The notes: a model not told the origin generated them from the letters alone. Counted from the stretch's first letter, positions 46,650-57,855 are shown. The stretch: DNA of 64,000 bases from Protea cynaroides (GCA_028583415.1 CM053266.1:8379932-8443931); one strand, 5' to 3'. Program-made: numbers and translations.

Positions 46650-47400
46650 AGCTCATACCTCATCTTTTGATGATCCAGAGGGAGATGGAATGATAACAGA
46701 GGCTCCTTTGAGCCAAATTTACAAGCATTAGAAGAGGGTAGTGTTTTAGTCCATATGACTCCCAAGAAATTTGTAAGTTTTTTATGTTACGTAAATATAA
46801 GTGAACAAGGACCAGTTTATGTTAATTGTGAGCTTGAGAACAATTAATGTAATATAACAATTATGTAGTCTATGTTAAAAGATAATAGTAAGTTGCGTCC
46901 TTTATAGCCAAGTTTAATGAACGTAAGTAGATGCTTCCACTTTTAGGAGTGTGATTCAAGATAGCCATATGTTAGAATGCTCAACGGAGTTGCCACTATG
47001 AGGACATAGGTTTTTCTTTGTCCCCTCTTTTGGGTGAAAGAAAAATTTGACATAGAAAAGGGGAAAGGGTATATTCGTAATTGATAGACCACATGTTTTC
47101 CCCTTGTCATATTATCCATCTACGCCAAAAGATGATGGAGTCGCAACCTAGATAAGGTTTAGGACCTATAAATGTTGTCTCTCATTTGGAGAGATGCTGA
47201 TGACTCATAAATTAAATGGAATAGGTTTTTCGTCTCTTCATATATTGAATGGGAAAGAGTCATGTTACAGTTTAAGAAGGTGTTAGGCACTCAAGCTGTC
47301 TAGTTCAAAGAACTATCTCCCTTTCTATCCTTTTTTATACTCTATATGTGACAATTTGATTGGTCAAAGGATCTAATTTAAGCATCTAAGTTTTTTGGAA
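46650..47400 (-). repeat. Tat/Ogre-like noncoding block, minus orientation
   Basis: The minus strand shows GAGTGCCTAACACCTTCTT (near 47300-47270) followed by GGTCCTAAACC and AGGTTGCGACTCC (47168-47136), the same motif order as the plus-strand blocks. No gene is seen apart from the decayed phrase near 46670-46775. Confidence 0.5.
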
Positions 47401-48180
47401 AGTTTATGTCAAGTTTCTAACTTATGGTAACCTAAGGTTTTTCTAAACATGTTTTGAACATGAAATAAATGAAGACAATTAATTTGAGATCTCAGAAGAT
47501 AAAGATTGGATGATGGATCAATCAATCTCAATCTGATGCATTTGGCATATCATCCTAAGCGGATATGTTAATCGGATCTCACATATATCTACAAATTACT
47601 CAAAGTTTGTGTCGAAACCTCCTCAAACACGAAGTGAGTAAATAAAATTAAAAGTGATATAGGAAGAATATAAAGTGAAATCAAAAGTCTAAAATTGAAA
47701 TTGAAGAGAAAGATAAAAAGCAAAAGAATTTGAAATTGATTGGCAGGGCTTGACATCGTGGTCTCAAACTGCATACATATCCCAAAAGGGTCTTTGAAAA
47801 TCAAATCCAACGTATTTATGGGGGAACCCCTAAATATCTCTGTGTCACCAGAAATATGATGAAAAAAATACCCTTACTTTACCAAAAAGACAAAACTGCC
47901 CCTGTGTGGTTAGAAATGACTGGATGCATAGCTAGGAAAGGTAAAAAAAAAAACCAACAGGAAAAGAAGGTGACAAAATGGGACACTTACACCATATTGG
48001 AGGGTTTATAGACCTGTTCACGTGGATGGTTCATTGGGGTTGGGGATTTAAGAGAATGTTTTCAACAAAATTAGAATGAATGAAGAAGTAGAGTAGTGCT
48101 TACAGAGTGATGTGCGACCCGAACATAACATTAAATTAAGGTAGAAATTTAAACAAAGAGGCTATGGTTTATAGGGCAGA
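47401..48180. other. No gene seen
   Basis: AT-rich sequence without a convincing frame or repeat motif. Confidence 0.5.
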
Positions 48181-48437
48181 ATGTTAGGCAACCAATAAAA
48201 AAGGACTATGGTTCGTATGTTGTAACTCTGCTATTTGTTGTCCTTTCTCTTTGGTTAATGATCCTTTAGGTCTCCTGGGTGGAGGGAGGCTGTTCCCTCG
48301 GCCCTAGAGCTTGAATTTGTTTGTGTGCTCCTCTTGGGGTTAATTGGGTTTGTTTGTGTTGTCTTTTCTTTTGGGTTTAATCAAATTATCTATCTACTCA
48401 AAAAAAGATAATAAAAAAAAATAAAAAAAAAAACTAT
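48181..48437 (+). mobile_element. 5'-truncated LINE 3' end
   Basis: The final stretch (TTTTCTTTTGGGTTTAATCAAATT...CTACTCAAAAAAAG, then an A-rich tail 48401-48432) resembles the 3' UTR of the LINE at 55310-55476 (TTTTCCTTTGGGTTTTCTTAATAAAATT...CTACTTACCCAAAA). No coding part remains. The 5' limit is approximate. Confidence 0.5.
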
Positions 48438-49362
48438 ACTGAGAGAAAATGAGTGTGGCTGAACATGTAGATGTTGAGATGAGTGAGTGAAAAGACTAGA
48501 AAGGTTATAAAATTGATTTCATTTGTAAGAATTTAGGGTTAAGAGCAAAAGTTGCCAATACGAAAGAAAGCTCACAAAGACGTTTTGATTATGACAGGAA
48601 AGACCCATGGTTGCATGAGTGAGGAGTGAGAAGATGCAAGTTGAAGGTGTTAAAAGGACAATCAACAAGGCCAATAATAACTTTAGTTGACACAGTGCAA
48701 TGAGATGAGTGCTTGTGGCTTAGCAAGAATGACTCAAGAAAATGTGAGATTGCCGAACTGGATTACTGTAGTCGACTCAACCAGATTATGCTTGGCAGAG
48801 TTGAGTAATAAAAATCTGAATGGTGCAGGCTGAATCATACACCTAAGTGGCATTCATGTATTGAAGTTATGTAACATGAAGCCAACCTTCAAACTCTTCC
48901 CATACATTGACTGAGAGGTTTTGCCTTATAATGAAATCCGATGCCCCTACAGTCATTTACCAAACCTAAAACCTTGAAATGTCATGTATGGAGAAAGTAA
49001 AGTGCATGTAGAACAAAGAAATGAATATTAAACTTATGGGCAACCAGAACGAGGGAGAAACTTACTAGTTTGTGAGAGAACAAGTCGTTCTTAAACTGGA
49101 AGAAAACAAAGAATCATTGTAAAAGGCATATTCACATTGTTGGATTGGGTTTTTCAATTTTCTCTGGTGTATGCTTGTTTGAAGAGATAAAGGGAAAGAG
49201 AGTCTACATATTGTGTTGTAATCATACAGGAGGGACCGAATTGGGTTTAAGAAGCTCATTGTGCAAGACATCTTTTATCCATTATATGTTTGAGAGAAAA
49301 CCATTTAATGATCATATATATAATGACATAAAAAGAATAGTTTCTTCAGAAAAGGTTGTATT
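48438..49362. other. No gene seen
   Basis: AT-rich DNA with only short open frames that lack recognisable domains. Confidence 0.5.
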
Positions 49363-49376
49363 AAACAGTAAAAGAT
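49363..49376. repeat. LINE target-site duplication, left copy
   Basis: AAACAGTAAAAGAT, repeated after the poly(A) tail at 55474-55487. Confidence 0.85.
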
Positions 49377-49406
49377 GGAAAAAGAGTAACGTCTTATGAA
49401 GTTAAC

Positions 49407-51467
49407 ATGGATGAGGGTGTGGCAGAAACTTCTATCCAGTCCCCTGAAATTGAAAATGATTCTGAGCCTGAACCTAATATCCCCTTAGAACCTCCTACTT
49501 CCCAATATGAAGATCGAGAGTTGAACCTTATCCGGGAGGATTTTCCCCCTCTCCCAAAATCTGCAGAACCTCAAAAGCCTTCAAAACTCATCCCTGAATC
49601 TAGTAAATGGAAGAATCCTCCCAATCAATCTCCTAAACCAATCAAAAAATTTCTGCTCCGATACATCCCCCCGGTCATTCGTGAGAACTAGCCCATTGGA
49701 GTTTGCTCAAATGGTGCAGTTGCTGGTGAACTAAGGGTTCTGGACAATACCTTAGTGGGATTTTTCCTTGGTAAGAAACCCGATTTTTCTTATGTCAAAG
49801 CCAACCTTCTTAAGCAATGGAAGCTATCCGGGTTTGTGGAGATTTTGCAGCTGATTCATGGAGGCTATGCTTTCCGATTTTCTGATCTTTTGGATAGAGA
49901 TAAAATTCTGGAGATTGGTATCTTTTATGTGGGAGGACAACCTATGTTCCTTAGACAATGGGAACGAAGTCTACACAATGGAGCTGTGCTGGGGTTGAAG
50001 AAAGTGCCATTATGGGTGACTTTACCAGGGTTACCTCTCCATTTGTGGGGGGAGGACTCTCTGAGTGCAATCTGTTCAGTTCTTGGAGTTCTACTCTACT
50101 CGAATAGCACTACTGCCCTGAAAAATCGATGGATTTTCGCAAGGGTATGTGTTGAATTCTCAGGTGAGTCTCCTTTGCTGGAAACCATTACTATAGAAGA
50201 TGATCTGAGAAATTTATACATTCAACCAGTTAAATACGAGTGGAAACCTCCCCAGTGTCTAACATGTGGAGTTTTTGGCCACTTTGAGAAGTCTTGTCAA
50301 TCGAAAACTAAAACTGATGATATCGGGAAAGAGAATGTAGATCAGATTCTCAAGGAGAGTAGATCTAACTTTGGTTTAGAGGAGGCAGCAGTAAATGTAG
50401 AGGATAATCTACCTAGGGGAGCTGTTGAAGGTAGAACTGAGGAGTCAGCAATACAGACTCGGTTGGAAGAAGACTGGACTCCTATCCGGGTGAAGAAGAA
50501 GAGATCTGGAGGACCTCATGGAGGGGTGAAACCCAGCTTGAACCCGACCCAGATTCGACCCATCGGACCTCTTCTCTGTCCAAGGAACTGTCTATGGAAT
50601 ATGTGGCGTCCTCTGGTAGGCTGAATTCTTTTGATTTGAATTTCAAAAATCCCCCCCAAAACGACTCTTTCCTCTTTGGTGCTACAAAATCAAAACCGGC
50701 AGCTGAAATAGAAACTGCCCTTTGTCCCCCCAACAGATTTGGGTGTCTATTTTCTGATGATGAACGGAGTGTCCTTGCTGGACCTACTAGTCCCCCTGTT
50801 GTTTCTGAGTTGCTGGTCCCCCCTGGTCAGCCTGAACCCCTTGTTGAACCTCAACAACCTCTCCTCTCTCTTGAGTTGAATATCTCCTCTAATTCTGCTG
50901 GTCACACCCCTTTTCCCCCTAGACGCCACTCATCTCTCAAAAGAGGTGGCCTGTGCATGGCCCCGAACCCGAAATTTCGACCCGAAATATTTCGACCCCG
51001 AAACTAAAAATGGTTCGGCCCGAGCCCAAAATGTAGTTACCCATTCTCCCTTAGGCCCTATAGCCCCTCCATCCTCCAACGTGGTCTCTAACAAGTCTTT
51101 ATTTGATCAAATGAAAGCAATGGTTCGTCAAAACCATGCTGGAAATGTGGTTAAACCAATTGGTCCGATTGGTCCAATAAATAATATAACATGCTCTTCG
51201 GACTGTGCTGGAAATAAGGAGAAAGATATAATGAGTAGGGGAGTGGAACCTCAAGTTCTCAGAGGTAAGAAGAAAGGAGCAGATCTGGAATTGGATGGCA
51301 ACACATGTAGAAGAACTCAAGGTTCCAGCGAGGAGGAAAGAAAGGATTCGAATCAGCTCACTCATAGTGGAGTTGAAACTGTAGAAGGAGGCCTATATAG
51401 AAACCCAAGGAAAGTCATATCCCTAAGAGATTCATGGGAAGAGAGTATGGATTTGAAGGGACCATAA
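49407..51467 (+). pseudogene. LINE ORF1 (DUF4283 and zinc-knuckle protein)
   Basis: An RNA-binding, gag-like protein of plant L1 elements. The N-terminus is acidic and proline-rich (SEPEPNIPLEPPTSQ). From about 49740 comes a DUF4283-like region (VGFFLGKKPDFSYVKANLL...FLRQWERSL), then PLWVTLPGLPLHLWG and a zinc knuckle CLTCGVFGHFEKSC (about 50255-50300). The C-terminal part is low complexity. Lesions: in-frame TAG at 49689-49691, a frame change near 50585 and another near 50945-51005. It ends 13 bases before the ORF2 ATG. Confidence 0.8.
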
Positions 51468-51480
51468 CCACATATTCTTT

Positions 51481-54400
51481 ATGATGAACATCTTTTCATG
51501 GAATGTTAGAGGTCTCAATGGTGCTGGAAAAAAGAAGGCAGTGAGAAGGAATGTGAAGAAATATAAAGCTGGGCTATGTTGTTTGTCGGAGGCTAAATTG
51601 AAGAAAGAGAGCATTAAATTTTCCCTTTCTTCTATTATGCAAGACTGTGATTGCCTATTCAATGATCAAGGCATGTCCCCTCCTCGAATCATAGTATGGT
51701 GGAATCCATCTATATTCAAAGTGGAAAACATTCTAACTGAGAACCAAGTGATCTATTGCAAGGTGAGTCTGATTCAAGCTGACATTCAGTTTATGCTAGC
51801 TGCTGTGTATGGCTCGAATGATCCAAGCATTAGAACTGCCCTATGGCACAGCCTCGAAAATTTTGGCCTCTCTGTTTCTATGCCTTGGTTAGTAATTGGG
51901 GACTTCAATTCTATTAGAAACAATGAAGAAAAAAGTGGGGGTAATGGTGTAAACATTCAACATTCTGCAGCATTCATTGAGTGCCTGTTCAACTGTAATC
52001 TAGATGATTCGAAATGGTCCGGTCATTCATTCACTGGAATAATAACCAAGTGGGAGTAAACAGAATTTGTTGCAAGTTAGATAGGGCCCTCGTAAATCAT
52101 GAGTGGATTGATCAATTGCAAAATTCAGAAGCTATCTTCCTGGATCCCCTCATTTCGGACCACTCTCCCATTTTGGTGCATCTTCGGAAAGAAAAGAATT
52201 ATGGAGCCAAGCCATTTAAATTCATTGATGCTTGGGTAGACAAATCAGACTTCCTTCAATTGGTTGCTAGAGCTTGGGCTGAACCTATTCGGGATTATAT
52301 ATCTCCATTATCTGCAGTGGAAGCTAGATTGAAAAATGTAAAGAAAACACTCAAAGAATGGAATAAAAAGACTGTTGGAAACTTTCATGAAGCAGTGACT
52401 ATGGCAGAAGAGGAATTGGCAACCATCCAAAGACTTATGGATTCCAATCAAAATGATTATACTTTGGCAGCTATTGAAAAGGAAAAGAGATCTTCCCTTA
52501 CAAAAGCCCTTGCCAGTGAGGAAAAATTCTTGAGACAAAAGTCGAGAATCCAGTGGCTTAGTCTTGGAGATAAAAAATAATAAGTTTTTTCATCAAAGTA
52601 TGAGATGTCATCACTACATCAATTCGTATGATAGTATCACTGACTCTGATGGTGTGAGAATTGAAGATCCAAGGCTGGTGAAGAAAGAGGCTGAAGATTA
52701 TTTTAGAAATATGTTTTCCCATTCCAGGGAAGGTCCCTGGGAGAGTTCTCTTCCTCAGAATCTAATGGCAAACAAGACAATATCAGCTTGTCAGAAGGAA
52801 ATGTTGATGAAGCAGGTTTCGGATGAGGAGATCAAAAAGACTGTCTTTGCATTTGATGGTAACAAAGCTCCAGGTCCTGATGGGTTCAATGCCACATTCT
52901 ACAAGCATTCTTGGAGCATAGTCGGCAATGAGGTAATCTTTGCTATCAAATGGTTCTTTGCCAATCCTTATATGCCAAGAGATGTGAGTAATACCTTCCT
53001 GTGCCTGATCCCCAAATCTGATCGTCCGAAAAAATTTGTTGACTTCAGACCCATTGCTCTATGTAATGTTTTGTATAAATTCATAGCGAAGATCTTGGCT
53101 AACAGATTGTAGGGGATCATTCAGCCTTTGGTGTCTCTCAACCAATCTGCTTTCATCAAGGATAGATGCATCTCAGACAATATTCTATTATGCCATGAAA
53201 TAGTTCGAGGTATGGATAGACAATCTTGCCCTCCTTCAGCTGTTCTAAAGGTAGATCTTCACAAAGCCTATGATACTCTAGACAGGAATTATATTATTGA
53301 GGTTCTCCGAAAGGTGGGGTTTCCTGAACTGGCTATAAAATGGATAAGTTCATGTATTCATACCCCTATGTTCTCTGTTCTAGTAAATGGCAGCCCAGCT
53401 GGATATTTCAAAGGTCAAAGAGGCATCAGACAAGGGGATCCTCTCTCTCCATATCTATTTACCTTGGCTATGGAGCCATTATCTGGTATGTTGGAGGAAG
53501 CCTACAGGAGTCGGGTATTCTACATCCCTAGAAGATGCAAAAATCTATCTATTAGTCACCTATTATTTGCAGATGATCTTATGATATTTGCGAAGGCAGA
53601 TCAAGCATCCATTTCTGGAGTCCTTGAGGTCATGAATCAATTTATGAATGTCTCAGGCCTTAGCATCAACTACAGGAAGTCGGTTATTCTTGTTGGAGGA
53701 GTCCAAGAGGAAATCAAAAGAGATATTATTGCTCAAAGTGGTTTTAAAGAAGGTGCTTTCTCGATATCTCATCTTGGAATCCCTCTAGGCACGGCCAGCA
53801 TTTCCAGCAGAGACTGTGAGCCCATGATTAAAAACATAAGGAAAAAATTGAAGGATGGAAATTCAGATTTCTCTCTTTTGCAGGAAGGATTCAACTCATC
53901 TCTTCGGTGTTGCAAGGATGCTATTTATATTGGGCTGGAGTTTTTGGAATCCCTAAGAAGACGAGTGATGCTATTGAATCTATCTTTGCAAAATTCCTAT
54001 GGTCAGGGCCGGATATGAAGAGGAAGATCCATCATATTAGCTGGGCTAAAATATGCCTCACAAAGGAAGAAGGGGGTCTGGGGATCAGAAGAGTTCAAGA
54101 CATGTGCAAGGCAGGAGCAATGAAGCAAATTTGGAATATTGTTACAAACAAACCATCATTATGGGTGCAATGGGTATGGAAAGTTTTTCTTAAGAAAGAC
54201 TCAATATGGACGATAAAAAATTCGAAGAATCTCTCTTGGATATGGAGAAGCCTTCTCCGTCATAGAGACTTGATAAAGCCAAAGGTGAAGTATTATATGG
54301 GCACAGGGGAGGAAACTTATTTCTGGCTAAATCCTTGGATGAATGGTGAAGCCATATGGAATATTATTTCGGATGCCTCAAATACTATAAATGGGGAAAA

Positions 54401-55279
54401 TAGAATGGCCAAGGTCAGAGATTTCTGGGAAGGTTCGAAGTGGAAATCATGCCCTTTTAATGAAGTGCCTAGCATTAGATGCATTTGGGATGATATTGCT
54501 CGATTTTGGTGGCAGCCATCAAATCATATGGATAGGATTAATTGGGTGAAGGATAATGGAAACCAAGTGCAATTCTCTATCAAAGAGGGATGGAAGACTG
54601 TAAGGGAAAAGGGTCCCCCAATGCCTTGGCACAGGTCAATATGGTACCCCTCCAATATTCCGAAACATTCCTTTGTCTCTTGGCGGGTGTGCCACAATGC
54701 CCTTCCTACTGCGGATCAGCTTGAAATCCGGAACATCACAATCCCAAGCTTGTGTTGTCTATGTGAAAATGGGAGAGATTGTGTTAGGCATTTATTTTTT
54801 GAATGTGCCTACTCCAAATTTATATGGATAAAATGCTTCTCAAAGTGCAGGTCTAGAAGTTTGCGCACTGCTACATGTACCATTGAAGCTACAAAGTTAG
54901 CCTCCATCAAGTCAAAAGGTAATAGTATATCGTCGATTCCCAAGATTATTTTCAACTGCTTGATCTACCACATTTGGAAGGAACGGAACTCAAGAATATT
55001 CTAAAGAAGCTCATGAACAAAAGAAGTGGTAGCTACTCCATCAAGTCAAAAGGTAATAGTATATCGTCGATTCCCAAGATTGTTTTCAACTGCTTGATCT
55101 ACTACATTTGGAAGGACCGGAACTCAAGAATATTCTCAAGAAGCTCAAGAACAAAAGAAGTGGTAGCTAAGGAGATCATTCGTGAGGTGGAAGATAAAAT
55201 CTTTTCCTTAAACTTTGCAAGACCGGCCAATCCGGAAGAGAGTTTTATTGCAGCAAGCTGGAACATAGATGTGCATTAA
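51481..55279 (+). pseudogene. LINE ORF2 (endonuclease and reverse transcriptase)
   Basis: Endonuclease: FSWNVRGLN (51493), SEAK, VIGDFNSIRN (51893) and SDHSPILV (52155). RT: NKAPGPDGFNATFYK (52861), FLCLIPKSDRPKKFVDFRP (53000), QSAFIKDRCISDNI (53143), KVDLHKAYDTLDR (53251), GIRQGDPLSPYLF (53425) and catalytic FADDLMIFAK (53568). A zf-RVT region follows (WRVCHNALPTADQ, C-x2-C and H...C near 54755-54810). Lesions: frame changes near 52015-52040, 52572 and 53900, TAG at 53110-53112, and a 134-bp tandem duplication at 54903-55170 that also shifts the frame. Reverse transcription in place would need these parts continuous, so the copy is inactive. Confidence 0.85.
54903..55170 (+). repeat. 134-bp tandem duplication in LINE ORF2
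   Basis: Two near-identical units starting TCCATCAAGTCAAAAGG at 54903 and 55037. The length is not a multiple of three, so the duplication shifts the reading frame. Confidence 0.9.
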
Positions 55280-55473
55280 ATAGTTCTTGGGTTTGATATC
55301 TTCAGTTTTCTACTTGTTCTCTTTGTTGGTAGATCTTGTTTCAAGATTGTCCTCCTTGTAGTTCATCTAGCTCGTAGTGGTTGTGTCTATGTGTCCCGGC
55401 CTAATTGGTTGGGTGTTGTTTTCTTTTCCTTTGGGTTTTCTTAATAAAATTAACTACTTACCCAAAAAAAAAA

Positions 55474-55487
55474 AAACAGTAAAAGAT
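55474..55487. repeat. LINE target-site duplication, right copy
   Basis: AAACAGTAAAAGAT overlapping the end of the poly(A) run. Identical to 49363-49376. Confidence 0.85.
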
Positions 55488-55648
55488 AAGTGTTGGTATA
55501 CATGTATAAACTCCTAAAGCTATCCGATCAGAACTCTCATGAGCTTGATTACATAAGGATTATCTGTGAGTATTCATCCATCATTCAAGATTACGATTTC
55601 CCAAAACAAACAGCTGCTGATTTGAAACCATAATCACTAATAGAAGAC

Positions 55649-56683
55649 TTAGCAGAGAAATTTGAGCCGCCTCCTCTTTCGACCTTCAGATGCAAGTTCT
55701 TCTGCACAGCTGCTCGTCAGTTGAAGCTTTGAACCGTTTAGCAATTCTGGAGTAGTTTGACCGCCCTCTCCTTCTTTAGTTTCATTAGTATCCTCTGATA
55801 GGAACGAGTGATGTAAAAGCATGTCAGCAGTGAATCTAAACATGCTATTCCTCACAAAACATCTCTTCAAGAATTCCTTCCCTTCTTTTGACATCTCATT
55901 TGGGATTTCAGGCAATTCGTTACCTGAGCCAATCCGAGACAGAAGCTCATCAACATTCATGTCAGGCTCGCAATTCCATGCAGGCTTGCCAGTAATCATC
56001 TCTGCCACAATACACCCAAGAGCCCATATATCAGAAGGGGCTTCCTGTTCCTTACGTGCAACAGATTCTGGAGACATATAAAGAGGAGTTCCTCTCAAAG
56101 ACAGATCCTGGAAGCCCTTCCACTTCTTCCGTTGCCGAACAGTATTCTTCTTGGTGGAACTAAAATCAGCAATCTTGGCGATAAAATCAATATGTGTAGT
56201 GCCCATAGAAGAAGAGGAGCAAGGCACAAGCAAAATATTTTGAGGCTTTAAATCGCAATGAACGTAACCATGATTGTGAATGTGATTAAGACCCTGAAGA
56301 ATGGAGCGGGTGTAGCGTTTAACTTTGGCTTCGGGCAATCCACCATTAGAGTTCTTAATCAGAGAAGCTAGGGTGCCACCAGAGGCATACTCCAGCAAGA
56401 TGTTGTAGATTAGATCACCATTCCCGGCAGTGGTAGTGATCTCATCTCCGTAGCAGCGCAGAATGTGAGGGCATCCTTGGAGCTTGGTGAGTATCTCTCT
56501 CTCCTTCTGAAGAGTTTCAGAGTGGCTGACCTCAGCCCATTTCACAGCTATCAATGGTGGGAAATTGCTCTGTCGACGCTTGATGAACTTGCCTTTTGTG
56601 GTCGCCAAAGAAACAGTGCCGAAGCTCCCTCGGCCAATGATCTTGCCTCTTGTCCACGTTCCCCCGTCACTCTGTCGCTCCAT
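55649..56683 (-). CDS. MAPKKK-like protein kinase (MAPKKK17/18/20 type), single exon
   Basis: A Ser/Thr kinase of the plant MEKK-like group, 344 residues from the preferred ATG at 56683-56681; an in-frame ATG 18 codons upstream (56737) gives an N-terminus (MKLENPENP) unlike the family. Residues: glycine loop GRGSFG 17-22, Lys48 (IAVKW), Glu61 in helix C, HCD 142-144 with DLKPQN, DFS at 173-175 where DFG is usual, GTPLYMSPE 198-206, SDIWALGC after it. HCD instead of HRD is common in this plant group; DFS is not what I expect. The C-terminus has a basic RKRRR cluster that could be a nuclear signal. The family phosphorylates MAPKKs in stress and ABA signalling (family knowledge). No introns or breaks are seen. 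Confidence 0.85.
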   Translation of the reverse strand: MERQSDGGTWTRGKIIGRGSFGTVSLATTKGKFIKRRQSNFPPLIAVKWAEVSHSETLQKEREILTKLQGCPHILRCYGDEITTTAGNGDLIYNILLEYASGGTLASLIKNSNGGLPEAKVKRYTRSILQGLNHIHNHGYVHCDLKPQNILLVPCSSSSMGTTHIDFIAKIADFSSTKKNTVRQRKKWKGFQDLSLRGTPLYMSPESVARKEQEAPSDIWALGCIVAEMITGKPAWNCEPDMNVDELLSRIGSGNELPEIPNEMSKEGKEFLKRCFVRNSMFRFTADMLLHHSFLSEDTNETKEGEGGQTTPELLNGSKLQLTSSCAEELASEGRKRRRLKFLC

Positions 56684-56857
56684 ATCTGCAGAGAAGAAGT
56701 AAAATGGAACAGGGTTTTCAGGGTTTTCCAGCTTCAAGAGAGAAAGCTTGTACGAGAGAAACCCTAAGGGTTACGTCTACTGCGCAGAAAGAACGAACAG
56801 AAGCACTGTAGCATCAAACCGTGTTTACTTTTCTGTTATTGATTTCGGTAAGGAGTC

Positions 56858-56865
56858 TTATATAA
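56858..56865 (-). promoter_or_regulatory. Candidate TATA box of the kinase gene
   Basis: TTATATAA (self-complementary), about 175 bp upstream of the preferred ATG, with AT-rich surroundings. Confidence 0.45.
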
Positions 56866-56896
56866 TTAATTAAACAGTTGGGACCGACAACTGTTT

Positions 56897-56986
56897 AGAG
56901 AAGAGGAATCCAACAGTAACTCTAATGCCAACATCCCCATCAGAGAAGAGGAATCCAACAGTAACTCTAATGCCAACATCCCCGTC
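56897..56986. repeat. 45-bp tandem duplication upstream of the kinase gene
   Basis: Two units of 45 bp (56897-56941 and 56942-56986), differing at one visible base (CCCCAT / CCCCGT), starting AGAGAAGAGGAATCC. They lie just upstream of the candidate TATA box. Confidence 0.92.
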
Positions 56987-57058
56987 AGAAACTAGAAAAA
57001 TCAGGAAGTTTGTAAAAGAGCATAACTGCCGGGATCATGAATCATGATCTGAGAAGGC

Positions 57059-57068
57059 TGCCACGTCA
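57059..57068 (-). promoter_or_regulatory. bZIP-type TGACGTGG box upstream of the kinase
   Basis: TGACGTGGCA on the minus strand, about 380 bp upstream of the ATG. It resembles the hexamer/ABRE-like sites bound by bZIP factors. ABA induction of MAPKKK17/18-type genes would fit, but that is inference. Confidence 0.35.
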
Positions 57069-57184
57069 TCAATTAACTTGATATGGGTGCATTGTAAAAC
57101 CGGGTTGGTTTAAAATGGGGTGGTTTGGATGATTCATCTAGAACGAGGTGCACTTATAATTGTAATTTTGAATAGAGTCCAATT

Positions 57185-57324
57185 CGTCTCCAATTATTGA
57201 AACCTCCAATCGCTGATCTAGCGGTTGGAGTTAAACTAGGCATGTTTACCAATACATCGGTAGGTGCACCTGATTAACTCCAACTGCTGGATCAACTATT
57301 GAAAACTCTAATAAATTGGAGACG
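57185..57324. mobile_element. Foldback MITE-like element 1 (140 bp)
   Basis: CGTCTCCAATTATTG... at the left and ...TAATAAATTGGAGACG at the right form an inverted repeat. About 50 bp per arm pair imperfectly, meeting at GGTTGGAGTTAA / TTAACTCCAACT. No ORF. Target duplications were not resolved. Confidence 0.6.
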
Positions 57325-57456
57325 ATAATAATCCAATTTACCAGCAAAACGTGTCCGTCTCTTGGAATAATTTCACAAACAATAATCATGATTACAACTA
57401 GATTTGATTTCCTAATTTCATGGAAATTGGATTTGCTTTCTAAATTCTTGTCCGTC

Positions 57457-57716
57457 TTAATTACGGATTCAAATCGTCTTTTCCTTGTACTTCAGGAAGG
57501 AGGGAGACGCCCCCATTGAATGTTCAACACGTGATTCTCAGAAAAATCTGAGCCTCACATTCGAGCCGACATCCAGCCGACAAGCAGAGCCAACAAGGGG
57601 TGTCAGCTCGGACGTGGGGCTCAGATTTTCCCTAGAGTCACTTGTCGGCCATCCGATGGGAGCGTCTCCCTCCTACCTGAAGTACAAGGAAGAGACGATT
57701 CGAAACCCTTAATTAC
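57457..57716. mobile_element. Foldback MITE-like element 2 (about 260 bp)
   Basis: The left arm (TCCTTGTACTTCAGGAAGGA, GGGAGACGCCCCCAT) and the right arm (ATGGGAGCGTCTCCC, TACCTGAAGTACAAGGA) are reverse complements with few mismatches over about 50 bp. An inner pair (AAAATCTGAGCCTCAC and GTGGGGCTCAGATTTT) extends the hairpin, so most of the element is palindromic. GC-rich compared with its surroundings. No coding frame. Confidence 0.75.
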
Positions 57717-57855
57717 TGTCATAAATTCTAATCTTCGCCACAATAATTGGGTGACAAAAATGCCACTTAAAATATCCAAACCGAGTTCTTTGTTGATTCA
57801 TCGGTTTAACAGTTGACCCAATTTCTTTAGCAAACTTCTGAAATTTCTCTTAGCG

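Larger units (their letters stand above)
49377..55476 (+). mobile_element. Near full-length plant L1-type LINE
   Basis: Order: short 5' UTR, ORF1 (49407-51467), ORF2 (51481-55279), 3' UTR and poly(A) (55464-55476), flanked by a 14-bp direct repeat. ORF1 has a DUF4283-like region and zinc knuckle. ORF2 has an APE-type endonuclease, RT and zf-RVT, but no C-terminal RNase H is seen. Both ORFs carry several lesions, so the copy is dead, yet the exact flanking repeat suggests it is not very old. It inserted about 0.2 kb from the 3' end of the kinase gene. Confidence 0.88.

Noticed and set aside
56684..56737. The upstream in-frame ATG of the kinase as the true start
   Set aside because: The 18 extra residues do not resemble the family, whose members start just before the W-x-R-G motif. 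Not excluded; transcript data would decide.
57467..57712. Small frame spanning foldback element 2
   Set aside because: The frame lies within a palindromic element and has no domain or homologue that I recognise.
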